From positions 1 through 11,957 of the forward strand of contig DAHWHV010000354.1 of assembly GCA_027335545.1 (NCBI GenBank): a stretch of 11,957 bases of DNA, given 5' to 3'. This DNA comes from Clostridia bacterium. Its GTDB lineage: Bacteria; Bacillota_E; RBS10-35; JAJYVN01. This document shows positions 9,967 through 11,957 of this stretch, piece by piece. Numbering within the stretch: position 1 is the stretch's first letter; every line of letters starts with the position of its first letter. The notes under the pieces are model-generated. The model was given only the letters and a program-made list of their open reading frames with translations, ran no database searches and was not told where the DNA came from. The translations under genes and the position numbers were made by a program.

Positions 9967-9983
9967 GCCGCGCCGCCCGCCGT

Positions 9984-10940
9984 CTACTGGTGGAGCCCGC
10001 ACTCGGTCTTGCCCAAGCCCGCCCAACGCCCCGCGCGGGCGTCCTCACCAGGGCGGACCCCACGGGTGCACGGCCAGCACCCGATGCTCGGGAACCCGGC
10101 GTCGTGCAGCGGGTTGTAGGGCACCTCCCGCTCGTGCACGTAGGCCCAAACCTCCCGCGCCGTCCAGTCGGCCAGCGGGCTGGCCTTGACCAAGCCGAAG
10201 CGGTCGTCCCAACCGACCCAGGGCGTATGCGCCCGCGTCGGGGACTGCTCCCGGCGCACGCCGCTGATCCAGGCCCGCTGGTGCGCGAGGAAGGCGCGCA
10301 GGGGCTCGACCTTGCGCAAGCGGCAACAGGCGTCCGGGTCGCGCCGCCAGAGGGCGGGCCCGTCGCGAGCGGCCTGCTGCTCCGGATCCAACCGTGGCAG
10401 CACCTGGATCGGCCGGATGCCGTAGCGGGCGACCAACCGGTCCCGCGTGGCGTAGGTCTCCGGGAAATGGAGCTGGGTGTCCAAGTAGAAGATGCCCACC
10501 GAGGGGGCATGGCGGCTGACCATGTCCACGAGGACGCAGTCCTCGACCCCAAAGGAGCACGCCAGGACCACATCCGACCGATACCGCCGCACCAGCCACG
10601 CGAGCACATCCTCGGCCGGCCCGCCGCGGCGCTCAAAGAGTGCGTTCTGGGCGGCGAGTTCGCCCACCTCCCAGGCCGGGGGGGCATCGGAGGGTTGCGC
10701 CCGCGCCGGCCGCGCGGCCGTCTCCTCCGCGGCATCGGAGGGTTGCGCCCGCGCCGGCCGCGCGGCCGTCTCCTCCGCGGCATCGGCGGGTTGCGCCCGC
10801 GCCGGCCGCGCGGCCGTCTCCTCCGCGGCATCGGAGGGTTGCGCCCGCGCGGCGCGCGCGGCCGTCTCCTCCGCGGCCGCCCGGGGGTCCGTCGACCTGG
10901 CCGGAACCGTCGCGGTCGCCACCTGGCTCTCGCCGGACAT
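9984..10940 (-). CDS. cysH: Adenylyl-sulfate (APS/PAPS) reductase with repeat-containing N-terminal extension
   Basis: Reduces APS (or PAPS) to sulfite and AMP (or PAP) with thioredoxin, in assimilatory sulfate reduction. Of 318 residues, about 90-318 are the CysH core: SFGVED (129-134) in the nucleotide loop, the Cys205-Cys206 pair, C288-x2-C291 and KTECGLH with the catalytic Cys314. The CC...CxxC set is the [4Fe-4S] signature of APS-type reductases, and the adjacent sat with no APS kinase in the window supports APS as substrate. Residues 22-85 are four copies of a 16-residue unit, AAEETAARPARAQPSD, absent from ordinary CysH. The ATG at 10940 has GGAAGGGG about 9 nt upstream, and no better start with a ribosome-binding site lies after the repeats, so the extension is probably translated. 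It is the first gene of the cysH-sat unit. Confidence 0.95.
   Translation of the reverse strand: MSGESQVATATVPARSTDPRAAAEETAARAARAQPSDAAEETAARPARAQPADAAEETAARPARAQPSDAAEETAARPARAQPSDAPPAWEVGELAAQNALFERRGGPAEDVLAWLVRRYRSDVVLACSFGVEDCVLVDMVSRHAPSVGIFYLDTQLHFPETYATRDRLVARYGIRPIQVLPRLDPEQQAARDGPALWRRDPDACCRLRKVEPLRAFLAHQRAWISGVRREQSPTRAHTPWVGWDDRFGLVKASPLADWTAREVWAYVHEREVPYNPLHDAGFPSIGCWPCTRGVRPGEDARAGRWAGLGKTECGLHQ
10684..10875. repeat. Four tandem copies of a 48-bp repeat within cysH
   Basis: Units begin at 10684, 10732, 10780 and 10828 (plus strand, each starting GCATCGG), exactly 48 bp apart. The first three are nearly identical and the fourth is the most diverged. The period is a multiple of three, so copy-number change keeps the cysH frame. 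Each unit contains the partly palindromic GCCGGCCGCGCGGCC. Confidence 0.95.
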
Positions 10941-11334
10941 GAGGCCAACCCCTTCCCAGCGGGAGGGGAACGGGGCAGGGCTCGGGTGTCGCCGCGCCCG
11001 GGCCGCGCGCCGACGCGGAGGGACGGCCTGGCCGTCCCCCTGCCCGCGCCGCAGACGGACCCGCACCGCCAGCACACCCGCGTCTCCGCCCGGGGCGACG
11101 CCCGGCGGACACCGGCCCACGCCGTGCGCCCCGGTCCTCCCCGGGGCCCGACTCCGAGGCGTCCCTGGCCTCGCCCCGAACCCCCGCCGTGGACCGGGGG
11201 CCCTCCCGCGGCGGTCCACGCTATGTGGGGCGGCGGGGAATGGCCATGGGCTGGTCCCAGGCTCGGGGGCGACCCGGGGAGGCGGCAGCGGGGCAAACAT
11301 TCCAATTCCTATCTGATTATCAAGGTTTACGGCG
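10941..11334 (-). other. Long structured leader of the cysH-sat transcript
   Basis: About 390 nt lie between the predicted promoter and the cysH start. No gene is supported here. Two clean hairpins are visible: a 9-bp perfect stem (11212-11220 with 11188-11196, 15-nt loop) and an 8-bp perfect stem with a 3-nt loop (11031-11038 with 11020-11027). Neither is followed by a U-run. I recognise no S-box (SAM riboswitch) or T-box element. It could be simply a long 5' UTR, or an undescribed regulatory leader. Confidence 0.5.
11295..11329 (-). promoter_or_regulatory. AT-rich putative operator at the cysH transcription start
   Basis: A 35-bp patch with only 10 G/C bases, in a region otherwise above 70% GC, starts about six bases downstream of the -10 hexamer. 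On the minus strand it contains the near-palindrome TGATAATCA, then ATAGGAATTGGAAT. The ATAGGAATT core resembles, from memory, sites of the Rrf2-family cysteine regulator CymR of Firmicutes. Composition and position are read directly; the regulator is inference. Confidence 0.55.
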
Positions 11335-11363
11335 ATCCTAGGGAAGGCAGCCGCCTCTGTCAA
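11335..11363 (-). promoter_or_regulatory. Promoter of the cysH-sat unit
   Basis: The minus strand has a consensus TTGACA (11363-11358), a 17-nt spacer and TAGGAT (11340-11335). This is the best housekeeping-type promoter in the window. Transcription would begin near 11328, inside the AT-rich patch, which fits repression by a protein bound at the start site. Confidence 0.8.
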
Positions 11364-11856
11364 GGCGCCCCCCAATGACCCCAGGGTCCTGGCCGTTGGG
11401 GCAAGCCCCTTGTGAAGCGCCCGCCCCGAGGCACGCCGGGGCCGCGGACGGAGGCCGGGGGTGGCGGACACCCTCCGCCGCAGCCGCTGCCGAGGCCGAA
11501 GGTGGGCACCGGGGGTGCGCCACCGGGCCCGAGCGGCCGGGCGCCGCTCCGCCGCCGGAGGCCCCCCGTCAGAGCGCCCGTGGCGGGCAGAGGGACGGCA
11601 TTCGCCGGGAAGTGCGCGAGCCGCGACCGTTTCCAACCACGGGCCAAAGTCGCGGCGGCCCTTCTGCCGCAAGCCCGCCCCAGCCCGGCGTGGGCGTACC
11701 GCGGGCCGGGCCACCATCCCCTCGCCCGCTGGGCCCGCTGGCCGCAGGGCCCCCTCTGGAGGGACGCCACCCTGGTCGCGGGGGCCGGACGGCAGGATCG
11801 CGGCGGACGCACGGGAAGCCAACGCTCAAGCGCCAGGAGAAGGGGGACACACCGGC
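11364..11856. other. Divergent intergenic region upstream of cysH
   Basis: About 490 bp between the cysH promoter and the rightmost plus-strand start. Translations in all frames are low-complexity and unlike known proteins, and no RNA gene was recognised. A promoter for the plus-strand frame at 11857 should lie here, but no clear -35/-10 pair was seen. Confidence 0.5.
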
Positions 11857-11957
11857 ATGGACGCCCAGCCCCCGGACGCAGGGGGGGACCGTCCCCCGGC
11901 GCGGCCGGACGAGGCGCTGCCCTCACCCCCCGGCGCCGACGCCCCGGTGGCGCCGCC
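11857..11957 (+). CDS. Start of an unidentified plus-strand gene (truncated by the window end)
   Basis: An ATG at 11857 is preceded by AGGAGAAGGGGG (11835-11846), a plausible ribosome-binding region ending 10 nt upstream. The frame stays open for the remaining 33 codons. The visible N-terminus is rich in Pro, Ala and Asp (it starts MDAQPPDAGGDRPPARP) and has no hydrophobic segment or domain motif, so no function can be given. Divergent orientation to cysH makes it a candidate neighbour in the same regulatory region. Confidence 0.4.
   Translation, partial: MDAQPPDAGGDRPPARPDEALPSPPGADAPVAP

Noticed and set aside
11191..11222. T-box-like words (GTGGACCGCCGCGGG) in the cysH leader
   Set aside because: The match to the T-box GGUGGNACCGCG element is imperfect, it is only about 110 nt from the predicted start, no specifier stem was seen, and no U-tract terminator follows.
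11360..11926. Possible 188-residue minus-strand gene upstream of cysH
   Set aside because: The translation is Pro/Gly/Arg-rich without motifs, no start has a convincing ribosome-binding site, and it runs into the cysH promoter.

Overview
This is a very GC-rich window. It carries two metabolic gene clusters, both on the minus strand. The likely host is a high-GC member of the Firmicutes or a related lineage (the Thermaerobacter/Symbiobacterium/Limnochorda type comes to mind). That placement is inference from three things: PyrR-controlled transcription attenuation with a U-tract terminator, strong Shine-Dalgarno sites with several GTG/TTG starts, and the extreme base composition. No rRNA, tRNA, mobile element or CRISPR array was seen.

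Layout, read in the direction of transcription (right to left). (1) At the far right, about 11857 to the end, a plus-strand reading frame starts and leaves the window; its product is unknown. (2) A good sigma-A type promoter at 11335-11363 is followed immediately by the only strongly AT-rich patch in the window, a likely operator. After a leader of about 390 nt comes cysH (APS/PAPS reductase, with an unusual N-terminal extension of four 16-residue repeats). Then comes sat (ATP sulfurylase), closed by a 14-bp perfect hairpin at 8563-8594. Together these two enzymes take sulfate to APS and then to sulfite. (3) About 710 bp without a convincing gene. (4) The pyrimidine operon: a promoter at 7820-7848; a PyrR-binding RNA loop at 7773-7803 and an intrinsic terminator at 7619-7653, forming a classical pyr attenuator; then pyrR, pyrB, a pyrC homologue, carA and carB. 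The leftmost 215 bp after carB hold no gene I can identify.

The most notable biology is in the pyr operon. The pyrC homologue overlaps pyrB by four bases but has lost the metal-binding and catalytic residues of a dihydroorotase (HxH is RxR, a conserved His is Gln, the catalytic Asp is Gly). It therefore looks like a structural pseudo-dihydroorotase partner of the PyrB aspartate transcarbamoylase, as known from the Pseudomonas pyrBC' system, and a true dihydroorotase must be encoded elsewhere. The pyrB/pyrC' junction contains a run of 12 G on the coding strand; gain of one G would fuse the two proteins in frame.

Other things to note are a 19-bp hairpin plus two 47-bp tandem repeats in an unusually long carA-carB spacer, and the repeat extension of CysH.
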